This document shows, piece after piece, positions 34,628-43,549 of a stretch of DNA of 64,000 nucleotides (positions are counted from its first letter, which is position 1; every line of letters begins with the position of its first letter). A program made the translations under genes and the position numbers. The notes below the pieces were generated by a model that was not told the origin of the DNA, did not search any database, and saw only the letters and a list, made by a program, of their open reading frames with translations. Source of the stretch: Megaera_A sp965233855 (GTDB lineage: Bacteria > Pseudomonadota > Alphaproteobacteria > Rickettsiales > Rickettsiaceae); assembly GCA_965233855.1 (NCBI GenBank), contig OZ247586.1:806001-870000 (forward strand). The letters run 5' to 3'.

Positions 34628-35071
34628 ATGACCATTGTAAAAATCAAAAAACTAGAAAATGCTGGCGACTTGCCAATGCCTCATTATGCAACAGAGCAAA
34701 GTGCTGGCCTGGATCTTTCAGCAGCAATCGAGAATGATATAATTATTAAATCAGGAGAAGTAGCGATCATACCAACAGGTATAGCACTAGCACTTCCAGT
34801 CGGCACAGAAGCGCAAATCAGGCCAAGATCTGGGCTAGCTGCAAAACATAGTATCACAGTACTAAACTCCCCAGGAACAATTGATGCGGATTATCGCGGT
34901 GAAGTTAAAGCCATATTAATCAACCATAGTAGCGAAGATTTTACAATCACACATGGAATGCGTATTGCTCAAATGGTGATTGCAAAATACGAACATGTAA
35001 CATTTGATGAAGTTGAATTACTAGAAGAGACCCAGCGTGGATCCGGAGGCTTTGGCTCAACAGGAAAATAA
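34628..35071 (+). CDS. dut: dUTP diphosphatase
   Basis: Dut hydrolyses dUTP to dUMP, supplying dTMP synthesis and keeping uracil out of DNA. The 147-residue trimeric dUTPase has all five motifs: AGLDLSAA, PRSGLAAKH, GTIDADYRGEV, RIAQMVIAK and the C-terminal RGSGGFGSTG. The ATG at 34628 is chosen because the longer open frame runs back into tRNA-Asp. It may be expressed by read-through from the tRNA promoter. Confidence 0.96.
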   Translation: MTIVKIKKLENAGDLPMPHYATEQSAGLDLSAAIENDIIIKSGEVAIIPTGIALALPVGTEAQIRPRSGLAAKHSITVLNSPGTIDADYRGEVKAILINHSSEDFTITHGMRIAQMVIAKYEHVTFDEVELLEETQRGSGGFGSTGK

Positions 35072-35109
35072 ATACCCAAGACGCGCTCAATTTACTTAAT
35101 ACAACATAC

Positions 35110-35349
35110 TTATTCTGCACTGGAATCAATTGTAACAAAAGCACTAACATCTTCATCCACCTTAGCAGAATCCGAAAGATAACTTAGTTTATAGTTACAA
35201 AAGTTTAAAGGATCACTTGATGCATTTGCACTAGTATTATTATGCACTGAATTATATAATTTATCATATAAGGCAATCGGCACTTCATTACCAACTATAT
35301 CAAGACCTTGAATAATAGATAAATAAGCACCTTCATAAATAGAAAAAAG
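35110..35349 (-). pseudogene. Possible gene remnant after rbfA
   Basis: The minus strand stays open for about 79 codons between a TGA at 35350 and a TAA at 35110, reading IYEGAYLSIIQGLDIVGNEVP...SSAE, with protein-like composition but no ATG or credible ribosome binding site at its head. It may be the 3' end of a decayed gene just downstream of rbfA. No family is recognised. The rest of the 311-bp gap between dut and rbfA shows nothing else. Confidence 0.3.
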
Positions 35350-35382
35350 TCACTTGCTCAGGAGGCAATTTAATATAGGAAA

Positions 35383-35775
35383 TTACTTCTTGAGCAACTT
35401 CTCAACTAAAATTGTATTTTGAGATCCTTCATCGAAATAAAAACGGATTTCCGGGGAATATTTTAGATTTACCTGGCGGGTAACATAGTTTCTTATTATA
35501 TATTGCGACTCTTCCAAGGCCTCAAGCAGCTGTTCAACAGAAAGATTAGTGTTAAATGGCACAAAAAAACAATTTGCAACACGTAAATCTGGACTAATAT
35601 TAACCTCGACAACACTCACAGGAGAACCATCAAGACGAGGATCTAACTTACCCTCTCTTCTAAAGCATCCAACAAGACTCGAATGAATCGTTTGCGCTAC
35701 TTTTAACTGCCTTTGTGATTGCTCCTTATGACGAGTATTTAATTTATAATTTTTGCTGTTCTTCGACAATTTCAA
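35383..35775 (-). CDS. rbfA: Ribosome-binding factor A
   Basis: RbfA binds the 30S subunit and helps mature the 5' end of 16S rRNA. The 130-residue protein has the KH-like fold with QRQLKVAQTIHSSLVG, DGSPVSVVEVNISPDLRVANCFFVP and SPEIRFYFDEG, all at family positions. The start is TTG inside the infB 3' end (32-bp overlap) with GAGGTG upstream; no ATG is available. It is the last gene of rimP-nusA-infB-rbfA. Confidence 0.93.
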   Translation of the reverse strand: MKLSKNSKNYKLNTRHKEQSQRQLKVAQTIHSSLVGCFRREGKLDPRLDGSPVSVVEVNISPDLRVANCFFVPFNTNLSVEQLLEALEESQYIIRNYVTRQVNLKYSPEIRFYFDEGSQNTILVEKLLKK

Positions 35776-38131
35776 ACACCTCTACAGAATCATCAACCTT
35801 AATATCATCATAATTTTCAAATGCAATACCACACTCAAACCCTTCACGAACTTCTTTTACATCTTCTTTAAAGCGCTTCAAAGTCTTAAGTTTACCTTCA
35901 TGAATCACAATATTATCACGAAGCAACCTAACACCAGCCCCTCTCTTAATAATGCCTTTTGTAACATAGCTACCAGCTACTTTACCAACTTTTGAAACAT
36001 TAAAGACTTCACGAATATCAACTGATCCAATATATTCTTCACGAATAATTGGAGATAGCATACCACTCATTATAGCTTTAATATCATCAATAAGATTATA
36101 GATTATTGAATAATATCTTATATCAACCTTATTATTATCAGCATCAGAAGCAGCCGCATTATTCGCTCGAACATTAAAACCAAGAATTATCGCCCCAGAA
36201 GCTGTAGCTAATGTAACATCAGATTCTGAAATACTACCAACCGCACTATGCAGAACTTTTAGTTTAACTTCATCACTCTCAATTTTGCCCAAGCTAGTAA
36301 TGATCGCTTCAATCGAACCATGCACATCACCTTTAATAATAATAGGCAACTCTTTGATTTTGCCTTCACCAGAGGCCTTTAAGAATAAATCCTCTAAGCT
36401 AGTTTTTGATGCTGTTACCTGCAAATCACGAGCCTTACGCTGCCTGTAGTCAACAATATCTCTTGCCTGTTTATCAGTTTCTGCAACATTAAATACATCA
36501 CCAGCAGATGGAGCATCATTTAAACCATAAACCTCAACTGCAACCGATGGACCAGCTTCTGCAATTGTACGACCTTTATCGTTACATAACCTTCTAACTC
36601 GACCATAAGAATTACCAGCAATAATTACATCGCCCTTTTTCAAAGTACCTTTTTGAACAATAATAGTCGCAACGACTCCACGAGATACATCAACTTTTGA
36701 CTCAACAACAACTCCAGTTGCTGCAGCTTCCGGATTAGCCTTCAATTCTTGCATTTCAGCCACTAGAAGAATTGCCTCTTCAAGCTTATCTAAATTTTGT
36801 CTTTCCTTAGCAGAAACCCCAACTGTTATAATATCACCACCTAAATCTTCAGGCACTAATTCATGACTTAACAATTCAGTTTTAACCCGATCAACATCAG
36901 CTTCAGGCTTATCTATTTTATTAATCGCAACAATAATTGGTACTTCAGCTGCTTTCGCATGACTAATAGCTTCAATTGTTTGTGCTTTTATTCCATCATC
37001 AGCAGCAACAACAAGAACCACAATATCTGTAGCTTGCGCACCGCGCGTACGCATTTCTGTAAATGCTTCGTGTCCAGGAGTATCAATAAAAGTAATCATA
37101 CGATTATCAGATATCGTTACTGTATACGCACCAATATGCTGCGTAATACCACCAGCTTCACCAGCAACAATATCAGTAGCTTTTAATGCATCAAGAAGCG
37201 ATGTTTTACCATGATCAACGTGCCCCATAACAGTAACAATCGGAGCTCTTGGCTTTAAATCTTCTGGTAAATCACTTTTATTTTGAAGCACATCTTCAAT
37301 ATCAGATTCTTTTACTCTCTTCACGCTATGACCAAATGAAGTAGCAATCAGCTCAGCTGTATCCGCATCAATTGACTGAGTACTAGTGGCCATCACACCC
37401 ATTTTCATCAATTCACGAGTAACATCTGCAGCGCGCTCAGTCATACGATTAGATAGCTCTGCAACAGTAATCACTTCAGGTAAAATCACTTCACGATATA
37501 CTTTTTCAGCTTTTACACCATCATTCTTTCTTTTCTCTTTAGCCCTAGCCCTTTTAATAGAAGCTAAAGAACGAGTTTTAAACGGAGCACTACCTGAATC
37601 TTCTTCAAGCATGTGTATAATGTCTGACTTCTTAAGCTTCTTAGGCTCAATACTTTTTGGCTTTGCTGGAGCTGTTTTTTCTTCTTCCGGCTTTTCTTTT
37701 TGCGTATTGATAATTGGAGCTGGAGATAATTTCTTAGCATGCTCTTTTCTAGATGATGGAACCTTTTCAATTCCAGTAGTTTCATCAACTGGCGCTGCAA
37801 CCTCTAAACTTTCATCAATCTCCGGCTCTTGATTCATTTCAGCCAATTTACTTAAGCTACTGATCTGACCTGCCTCATCTTCAATATCATCCACCTTTGA
37901 TCTCTTAAGAGCAGCCATTCTTCTATCGTCTTGCTCAACATTTGTCGCATGTCCACCAGACTTGTTTAACGACAAACCACCACCCGTAGCTTTACCGCGC
38001 TTTACTTCAACAACTATAGATCCAGAACCACCCAAAGTTTTTGCAACCTTTTTAGAATAGTTACCTAAACTAAGCTTTGAACCACCTAGCGTCAGTTTCT
38101 TTGCCTTTTTTTCTTCTTGGTTATCTGTCAT
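35744..38131 (-). CDS. infB: Translation initiation factor IF-2
   Basis: IF-2 is the GTPase that places initiator tRNA on the ribosome. The 795-residue protein has a charged N-terminal region including an IF2_N segment, then ILPEVITVAELSNRMTERAADVTRELMKMGV. The G domain has GHVDHGKTSLLDAL (G1, about residue 307), DTPGHEAF (G3) and NKIDKP (G4). Domains II-IV follow with RGAGVRLLRDNIVIHEGKL near the end. It lies 49 bp after nusA and overlaps rbfA. Confidence 0.97.
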   Translation of the reverse strand: MTDNQEEKKAKKLTLGGSKLSLGNYSKKVAKTLGGSGSIVVEVKRGKATGGGLSLNKSGGHATNVEQDDRRMAALKRSKVDDIEDEAGQISSLSKLAEMNQEPEIDESLEVAAPVDETTGIEKVPSSRKEHAKKLSPAPIINTQKEKPEEEKTAPAKPKSIEPKKLKKSDIIHMLEEDSGSAPFKTRSLASIKRARAKEKRKNDGVKAEKVYREVILPEVITVAELSNRMTERAADVTRELMKMGVMATSTQSIDADTAELIATSFGHSVKRVKESDIEDVLQNKSDLPEDLKPRAPIVTVMGHVDHGKTSLLDALKATDIVAGEAGGITQHIGAYTVTISDNRMITFIDTPGHEAFTEMRTRGAQATDIVVLVVAADDGIKAQTIEAISHAKAAEVPIIVAINKIDKPEADVDRVKTELLSHELVPEDLGGDIITVGVSAKERQNLDKLEEAILLVAEMQELKANPEAAATGVVVESKVDVSRGVVATIIVQKGTLKKGDVIIAGNSYGRVRRLCNDKGRTIAEAGPSVAVEVYGLNDAPSAGDVFNVAETDKQARDIVDYRQRKARDLQVTASKTSLEDLFLKASGEGKIKELPIIIKGDVHGSIEAIITSLGKIESDEVKLKVLHSAVGSISESDVTLATASGAIILGFNVRANNAAASDADNNKVDIRYYSIIYNLIDDIKAIMSGMLSPIIREEYIGSVDIREVFNVSKVGKVAGSYVTKGIIKRGAGVRLLRDNIVIHEGKLKTLKRFKEDVKEVREGFECGIAFENYDDIKVDDSVEVFEIVEEQQKL

Positions 38132-38180
38132 GTACTCTTTTTCTAAATAATTGTCTTATAAACTTAATAACAGAATAATA

Positions 38181-39686
38181 TTAATCCTGCTCACCTTCTT
38201 GATTTTGCTCTTTTGCAAAACTAATTGAAGCTTCAATATTTTCTGAACTAATCACAGCCTCTGGAACAATACTTCTAAACTCAGTAAATGTAACTTCGCC
38301 TAAATCTTCAATTGTTTTTACACCAAATTCCGCAAGTTTCAAAATATATTCTGGTGGAAGGTCTAATGAATCTAAAAGTTCTTGCTCAACACCAAGACTC
38401 TCCAAGCTCTCAATAATATCATCATTTTGCTTCTCAAGATAAGTTATAGCACGCTTTTTAAGCTCTTCAACTAATTCTGCATTAAATCCTTCAATTGACT
38501 CTAATGCATTATCTTCAGCATAAGCTATTTGCTCTATAGTCATATAGCCTTCTACTGATAATAATTGAGCTACAACCTCTTCTATGCCTAAATTACCTAC
38601 AAATAGCTCTGTTGTATTAGCAAACTCTTCGCTTCTTCTTTTTGATTCTTGCTCTTCAGTCATAACATCGATTGCCCAGCCAGTGATTTTGGATGCGAGG
38701 CGTACATTCTGCCCTCTTCTTCCAATTGCCATACTTAACTGATCATCTGGAACAACAGCTTCTACTCTCCCTTTTTCTTCATCAAAAACAATCTTCGCAA
38801 TCTCAGCTGGTGTCATAGCATTAATAACAAATTGAGCTACATTCTTATCCCAATTTATAACATCAATTTTTTCACCACCAAGCTCAGTAGTAATAGATCT
38901 CACTCTGCTACCCCTAACACCAACACATGATCCAACCGGATCAATTGAAACATCTGCTGCAACAACAGCTATCTTTGCTTTTGAACCAGGTTCTCTTGCT
39001 ATCGCCTTAATTTCAATGATATTATCATATATTTCCGGCACTTCCATTTCAAATAGCTTTCTTAAAAAGTCATCATCTGTTCTTGAAAGAAAAATTTGTG
39101 GACCTTTAGGCTCTTGACGTACATCTTGAACAAATGCCTTAATCCTATCGCCAACTTGGAACATTTCACCTCTAATCTGCTGATTACGACGCAATATCGC
39201 TTCTGCTCTACCCACATCAACAATAATATTTCCAAATTCGATTCGTTTAACCGTACCATTAAGTATATCTCCTTTACGATCTTTATAATCCTGATACTGA
39301 CGCTCTCGCTCTACTTCACCAACTTTCTGAACAATCACTTGCTTTGCCGTTTGTGCTGCAACCCTACCAAGATCAATCGGAGGAAGTGGTTCAAGAATTT
39401 CTTCTCCCAATTTTGCATCTGGTCTGATTGCTATTGCATCTTCAAGCAATATTTGCTGCACAACATTATCAACAGCTTCTACGATTTCTCTAACTCTAAA
39501 CAAACTAATTTTACCAGTGTTTTGATCAATCTGCGCACTAATATTTTGCTCCAGACCATATTTCTTACGCCCGGCTATTTGCACAGCTTGTTCCATTGCT
39601 TCAATCAAGCTAGCTTTAGGAATACCACGCTCCCTAGACACCGCATCTACAATTTGTAAAATTTCAGCTTTACCAAAATTATCCAT
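38181..39686 (-). CDS. nusA: Transcription termination/antitermination protein NusA
   Basis: NusA binds RNA polymerase and modulates pausing, termination and antitermination. The 501-residue protein shows the N-terminal polymerase-binding domain, S1 domain (GDILNGTVKRIEFGNIIVDVG), KH1/KH2 (VGSCVGVRGSRVRSITTELGGEKIDVI; AIGRRGQNVRLASKITGW) and two helix-hairpin-helix acidic repeats at the C-terminus (EQIAYAEDNALESIEGF and LPPEYILKLAEFGVKTIEDL). It starts 24 bp after rimP. Confidence 0.97.
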   Translation of the reverse strand: MDNFGKAEILQIVDAVSRERGIPKASLIEAMEQAVQIAGRKKYGLEQNISAQIDQNTGKISLFRVREIVEAVDNVVQQILLEDAIAIRPDAKLGEEILEPLPPIDLGRVAAQTAKQVIVQKVGEVERERQYQDYKDRKGDILNGTVKRIEFGNIIVDVGRAEAILRRNQQIRGEMFQVGDRIKAFVQDVRQEPKGPQIFLSRTDDDFLRKLFEMEVPEIYDNIIEIKAIAREPGSKAKIAVVAADVSIDPVGSCVGVRGSRVRSITTELGGEKIDVINWDKNVAQFVINAMTPAEIAKIVFDEEKGRVEAVVPDDQLSMAIGRRGQNVRLASKITGWAIDVMTEEQESKRRSEEFANTTELFVGNLGIEEVVAQLLSVEGYMTIEQIAYAEDNALESIEGFNAELVEELKKRAITYLEKQNDDIIESLESLGVEQELLDSLDLPPEYILKLAEFGVKTIEDLGEVTFTEFRSIVPEAVISSENIEASISFAKEQNQEGEQD

Positions 39687-39710
39687 ATTAAATCTCTCTA
39701 TATTTTGAAT

Positions 39711-40205
39711 TTATTTTTTCTTATTTTTATTCAGTAATTCTCTAAACATTTCGTCAGTAAGCACTAAATTTGCTCTTTTGATATTTTCAAAATCAAATTT
39801 AAGCTCTACATTTTTAGACTGCAATTTTATTTTTTCTTCTTCTACGCCAAGTAATTTCCCTCTAAAAGATAAATTACCATTATGCGCTTCTTTCAATCGT
39901 ATCTTCACCTCTGAATCCGCATATCTTACAAAATCCTGTAATTTCACAAGAGGCCGCTCCAAACCAGCCGAAGAAACTTCTAAAAAATACTTGCCAGAAA
40001 TAACATCTTCAACATCTAATATTGCTGATATATTACGGCTAACTAGCTGACACTCACCTACTTCTATCTTTTTTCCGTCAAGCCTTTCAATAAATATCTC
40101 GACCACTTTATTTGCCAAACCATTTATTGCAATCTTCACGATACCAAAACCCAGATCATTTACTGTGGTTTCAATTAATTCTGCTATTTTTCTTTCCATA
40201 TCCAC
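39711..40205 (-). CDS. rimP: Ribosome maturation factor RimP
   Basis: RimP assists late assembly of the 30S subunit. The 164-residue protein has the N-terminal domain (IAELIETTVNDLGFGIVKIAI) and the YISSKYFLEVSSAGLERPL-like motif seen as VISGKYFLEVSSAGLERPLVKLQDF, with a C-terminal Sm-like domain. The GTG at 40205 or the ATG two codons in may be used. An intrinsic terminator ends only 5 bp upstream of this start, so expression may depend on attenuation or read-through. Confidence 0.94.
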   Translation of the reverse strand: MDMERKIAELIETTVNDLGFGIVKIAINGLANKVVEIFIERLDGKKIEVGECQLVSRNISAILDVEDVISGKYFLEVSSAGLERPLVKLQDFVRYADSEVKIRLKEAHNGNLSFRGKLLGVEEEKIKLQSKNVELKFDFENIKRANLVLTDEMFRELLNKNKKK

Positions 40206-40210
40206 GCTGT

Positions 40211-40244
40211 AAAAAAAGGCAGATCTCCTCTTCGGAAACCCACC
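40211..40244 (-). terminator. Terminator/attenuator hairpin abutting rimP
   Basis: On the minus strand GGTGGGTTTCC (40244-40234), loop GAAGA, GGAGATCTGCC (40228-40218), then T7 (40217-40211). All 11 base pairs form when G-U pairs are allowed. It lies between yoeB and rimP, with the T-run 5 bp before the rimP GTG. It could end the toxin-antitoxin transcript or act as a leader attenuator for rimP-nusA-infB-rbfA. Confidence 0.75.
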
Positions 40245-40320
40245 TTAAATAAATCTTATTATCTAATGAATATAAGAATATAGTATTACAACTATAATTT
40301 CAACAACAAAAAACACACTC

Positions 40321-40575
40321 CTAGTAATGATAGCGACATTGGAGAATATAAACACTATTATTCTTCACAGCATACACCAATCTATGCTCATTTGATATTC
40401 TTCTTGACCAGAATCCTGATAGATTATGCTTTAAAGCCTCAGGCTTTCCAATACCAGAAAAAGACTCTCTTGCAACTTCTTTCAATAATTTATTAGTTCG
40501 TTCAACCGTCTTTTTATCATTCTTCTGAAAAAAAACATAATCTTCAAAGGCATTTTTATGAAAACAAATATCCAT
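40321..40575 (-). CDS. yoeB: Toxin YoeB (Txe/YoeB family mRNA interferase)
   Basis: YoeB cleaves mRNA at the ribosomal A site. The 84-residue protein keeps the active residues at the same numbers as in E. coli: E46 (KPEALKHNLSG), R65 (EHRLVYAV), H83 and Y84 (CRYHY at the very end). It therefore looks functional. It overlaps the antitoxin stop by one base, the usual order of antitoxin first. Confidence 0.96.
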   Translation of the reverse strand: MDICFHKNAFEDYVFFQKNDKKTVERTNKLLKEVARESFSGIGKPEALKHNLSGFWSRRISNEHRLVYAVKNNSVYILQCRYHY

Positions 40576-40823
40576 TAGATATCTATTTTTTTATAGTTAT
40601 CACCGGATTTAAAATCCGCCACTGCTTGATTTAATCTTTCAGCATTCTTAGGGCTTTGAAGCAAATATGCAGTTTCAGTTAAAGCATTATAATCCTCAAG
40701 AGACATAACAACTACAGAAGGATGCTTTTGCCTTGTAATAATCACTGGATCATGATCTTGACATACATTATTCATCACATCTGATAGTTGATTACGTACT
40801 TTTGTATACGATAAAGCTTCCAT
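40575..40823 (-). CDS. yefM: Antitoxin YefM (Phd/YefM family)
   Basis: The 82-residue protein has the Phd/YefM DNA-binding N-terminus (MEALSYTKVRNQLSDVMNNV, PVIITRQKHPSVVVMSLEDYNALTETAYLL-type pattern) and a disordered acidic C-terminus that would neutralise YoeB. It probably represses its own promoter in the 80-bp gap before the HTH gene. The pair lies directly upstream of the rimP operon. Confidence 0.95.
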   Translation of the reverse strand: MEALSYTKVRNQLSDVMNNVCQDHDPVIITRQKHPSVVVMSLEDYNALTETAYLLQSPKNAERLNQAVADFKSGDNYKKIDI

Positions 40824-40904
40824 TATTTATAGCTCCGCACTAATTTATATGTACATATTATTGTCAATAATTTACTCAATACCATTGTGAACATACAAAA
40901 TAAT

Positions 40905-41165
40905 CTATGCTTTTCTTAAATCAATATACTCATCACGCAGCATTAATTCTTTTAGAGTAACATCCAACGATTTTGCAATCCTTGCTATCATCTCAATTCT
41001 GATTTCATTTTTACCAATCTCATATCGATCCAAAAGATCTTCTTTAACACTTAATATTTTAGATAATTTTTTAAGGGTTAGAGCCTTCCCTCTTCTGGCT
41101 TCATGAATATTACGGCCAATGCGTCTGCGCTCTATGATTAATTGTCTTCTGCTACTTACTATCAT
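40905..41165 (-). CDS. HTH (XRE-family) transcriptional regulator, 86 aa
   Basis: Residues about 15-75 form a Cro/C1-type helix-turn-helix: IGRNIHEARRGKALTLKKLSKILSVKEDLLDRYEIGKNEIRIEMIARIAKSLDV. It has no additional domain. Such short regulators are common in Rickettsiales; the targets are unknown. It lies downstream of the 6S-like RNA on the same strand and upstream of yefM-yoeB, but is not obviously part of the toxin-antitoxin operon. Confidence 0.85.
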   Translation of the reverse strand: MIVSSRRQLIIERRRIGRNIHEARRGKALTLKKLSKILSVKEDLLDRYEIGKNEIRIEMIARIAKSLDVTLKELMLRDEYIDLRKA

Positions 41166-41186
41166 TTCTTCTTCCCAGTTTTATGT

Positions 41187-41379
41187 TAAAAAATACCAGG
41201 AGCTCAAAACATGTAGTCAACCAACATGTGAGTTTATTTCCTGCAATAGCAGGTATTATATTCACCACACTCCCGGCAAAACAGGAAAAAGAATATGTAC
41301 AAGAAATGCACATAAAAATCCACGCTCTACCGAGCGCGAAAGTATGCTGACTTTAAAGGCGTTTTGAACACCGTAGTGA
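41187..41379 (-). ncRNA. ssrS: Structured small RNA, probable 6S RNA
   Basis: On the minus strand a good promoter is followed by about 190 nt with no good ORF. Its 5' part GGTGTTCAAAAC (41372-41361) pairs with 3' GTTTTGAGCTCC (41210-41199) in 11 of 12 positions, and a T-rich end (41192-41187) follows. Inside are strong hairpins: CGCTC/GAGCG, ATGTGCA/TGTACAT, CCTGC/GCAGG and ACATGT/ACATGT. A closing stem around a large bubble, the GGTGTTC start and the length fit alphaproteobacterial 6S RNA, an RNA polymerase regulator. Identification is by shape and remembered motif only; ends are approximate. Confidence 0.55.
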
Positions 41380-41385
41380 GCTCAT

Positions 41386-41412
41386 ATTATAACAAACTAA
41401 TTTTTATTTCAA
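41386..41412 (-). promoter_or_regulatory. Putative promoter of the 6S-like RNA
   Basis: On the minus strand TTGAAA (41412-41407), 15-bp spacer, perfect TATAAT (41391-41386). Transcription would start near 41379, just before the closing stem of the RNA. Confidence 0.55.
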
Positions 41413-41481
41413 GGATAATTGAAAATGAAGCCGATATTTTCTAAGCAATCAGGCAATACACGACTTCACCCTAGCATCCAC

Positions 41482-41600
41482 AGTGTCATCCTCGCGCATG
41501 CGGAGATCCAGATGAAGAAGCAGCAGAGCACCTGAGTTTTATCTGCTAACTAACAAACACCCAGAAACTTCCCTAGATTCCGGATCAAATCCGGAATGAC
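41482..41600. repeat. Palindromic intergenic repeat, locus B
   Basis: Contains AGTGTCATCCTCGCGCATGC followed by GGAGATCCAG (41482-41511), one base different from locus A, and a hairpin ATTCCGGAT-CAA-ATCCGGAAT (41577-41597). It lies between the 6S-like RNA and lolD. No gene is seen in 41413-41631. Confidence 0.75.
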
Positions 41601-41631
41601 AGTGACATGACTTCTAGCACCACAGCATCAA

Positions 41632-42315
41632 TTAAGTAGCTTCAATCAAACTGCCTTCAAGCTTATACGTCCTGTGCATTTTTGATGCTAATTCTAAATT
41701 ATGAGATACCATAACTATTGCCGCCTTATCTTTTTCAGCACGCTCAATAAACATAGAGAATACTTCATCTGCTGTATGAGGATCTAAATTACCCGTTGGC
41801 TCATCTGCTAAAATTATTTTTGGATTATTAATCAAGGCACGTGCGACTGCAACTCTTTGCTGCTCACCACCTGATAATTCACCTGGAACATTGAATAATC
41901 TTTTTCCAAGACCTAGCTCCTCCAAGATAGAAGCTGATCTTTCCATAGACTCCTTCTTTGAAACATTATTGATCAATAATGGCATTGCAGCATTTTCTTG
42001 CGCAGTAAAATCTTTAAGCAAATGATGATATTGATAAATGAAACCCATATTTTCGAGGCGTATCTTATTAGCATTCCTCAAATTTGCAATCCTACTATCC
42101 AAAACTCCATCAATAGAAACACTACCGCCATCAGCAACATCTAATAATCCTGCAATATGAAGTAATGTTGATTTACCAGATCCAGATGCTCCAACAATTG
42201 ACACCATCTCTCCCCGACTAACCGTAAGATTGATATCTTTCAACACCTCAATTACTGAACGCCCCTGCTTATAGTCCTTTGATATTCCTTCTAATGTCAA
42301 TATTGCTTTACTCAT
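41632..42315 (-). CDS. lolD: Lipoprotein-releasing ABC transporter ATP-binding protein LolD
   Basis: LolD powers release of lipoproteins from the inner membrane for delivery to the outer membrane. The 227-residue ATPase has Walker A GASGSGKST (about residue 40), a Q-loop (GFIYQYHHLL), signature LSGGEQQRVAVARAL and Walker B ILADEPTGNLD. The ATG at 42315 is chosen over one five codons upstream because family members begin near MSKAIL; it overlaps the lolE stop by 8 bp. Confidence 0.95.
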   Translation of the reverse strand: MSKAILTLEGISKDYKQGRSVIEVLKDINLTVSRGEMVSIVGASGSGKSTLLHIAGLLDVADGGSVSIDGVLDSRIANLRNANKIRLENMGFIYQYHHLLKDFTAQENAAMPLLINNVSKKESMERSASILEELGLGKRLFNVPGELSGGEQQRVAVARALINNPKIILADEPTGNLDPHTADEVFSMFIERAEKDKAAIVMVSHNLELASKMHRTYKLEGSLIEAT

Positions 42316-43549
42316 AACGCATTGCCTCAATCGGATTCAAAGAAGCTGCTTTATAGGCTGGATAAATAGTAGCTAAAAATGAAGCTACAATAGCAAGACC
42401 TGATATGAATAATACATCAGAGAATCTTACTACAGAAGGCAAACTATAAAGAAAATAAATAGCTGGATCAAAAATTCTAGTTCCTGAAACCTGCTCCAAA
42501 AACAAACGAATATTTTCTACGTTATATGAAAATAGCAAGCCAAAAACAACACCAAGCAACGTCCCAATCACTCCAACTAACATACCGTTAAGAATAAATA
42601 TCGTCATAACTTGTTTCGTTGAAGCTCCAATAGTTCTAAGTATCGCGATATCCTTAGTTTTATCTTTAACTAACATAAACAAACTGGCAATAATATTAAA
42701 AGCAGCAACAATCATTATTAATGATAAAATAACGAACATCGCAGTGCGCTCAACCTCAAGAGCACTTAAAAATTGCTGATTATCTTGAGTCCAGCTTTTT
42801 ACCTGCATACTCATTCCAACTTCTTTCTGCAATAATCTAGAATATTTTCTAGCCATCTCTCTATCTTCAATATTTACTTCAATAAAATTGATACCATCAC
42901 CAATTGAAAGAAATTTTTGAGCAGCAGCAAGTGGCATTAGCATTGTTGCTGCATCATAATCATACAAGCCACTATTAAACACTGCAACAACAGTAAAATC
43001 CCTAGCTCTTGGCATGCTACCAAAAGCAGTTGGTAGCAAAGTTGGGGCAATTAATTTTACTTTCGAACCAACAAACAACCCCATATTACGAGCAAGCTCA
43101 GACCCAACAGCCACCACATTATTTCCATAATATTCAGAAAAACCACCTTCTAGAACATTTCCAAGGATCTCTCCTTTGAATTTAAGATCGCCAGCATCGA
43201 TACCTTTGATAATTACACCGCTATTAGACCCTGCAATTGCCAAAGCTTGACCAACTACTAGAGGAGTAATTCTCGATACATATCTCTGATTAGAAACTTT
43301 TTTTAATATTTCTCTATGATTTTCAATAGTTTTTCCCATTGGAGAAATGGTAATATCACCATTTAAACCAACTATATTATTTGTAAGCTCAATGTGAAAA
43401 CCATTCATAACAGACATCACTATTATTAAAGCAGCAACGCCAATAGTAATTCCAGCAAGGGATATTCCAGAAATAATTGAAACAAATTTTTCGTTTTTTT
43501 TAGCACTAAAATATCGAAAAGATAATATTGATGTAAAACTATTTAACAT
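42308..43549 (-). CDS. lolE: Lipoprotein-releasing system permease LolC/LolE
   Basis: The 413-residue permease has the MacB/FtsX topology: one N-terminal transmembrane helix (about residues 25-48), a large periplasmic domain, then three helices (about 270-300, 320-345 and 375-400). The start SFRYFSAKKNEKFVSIISGISLAGITIGVAALIIVMSVMNGF is typical of the LolC/E family, and it ends LNPIEAMRYE. Rickettsiales use a single permease, which probably forms a homodimer. It overlaps proS by 11 bp and lolD by 8 bp. Confidence 0.93.
   Translation of the reverse strand: MLNSFTSILSFRYFSAKKNEKFVSIISGISLAGITIGVAALIIVMSVMNGFHIELTNNIVGLNGDITISPMGKTIENHREILKKVSNQRYVSRITPLVVGQALAIAGSNSGVIIKGIDAGDLKFKGEILGNVLEGGFSEYYGNNVVAVGSELARNMGLFVGSKVKLIAPTLLPTAFGSMPRARDFTVVAVFNSGLYDYDAATMLMPLAAAQKFLSIGDGINFIEVNIEDREMARKYSRLLQKEVGMSMQVKSWTQDNQQFLSALEVERTAMFVILSLIMIVAAFNIIASLFMLVKDKTKDIAILRTIGASTKQVMTIFILNGMLVGVIGTLLGVVFGLLFSYNVENIRLFLEQVSGTRIFDPAIYFLYSLPSVVRFSDVLFISGLAIVASFLATIYPAYKAASLNPIEAMRYE

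Noticed and set aside
41187..41379. RNase P RNA or SRP RNA
   Set aside because: None of the conserved core blocks of these RNAs (e.g. GAGGAAAGTCC or the GGAAG/AGCAG SRP loop) were seen; 6S-like shape fits better.
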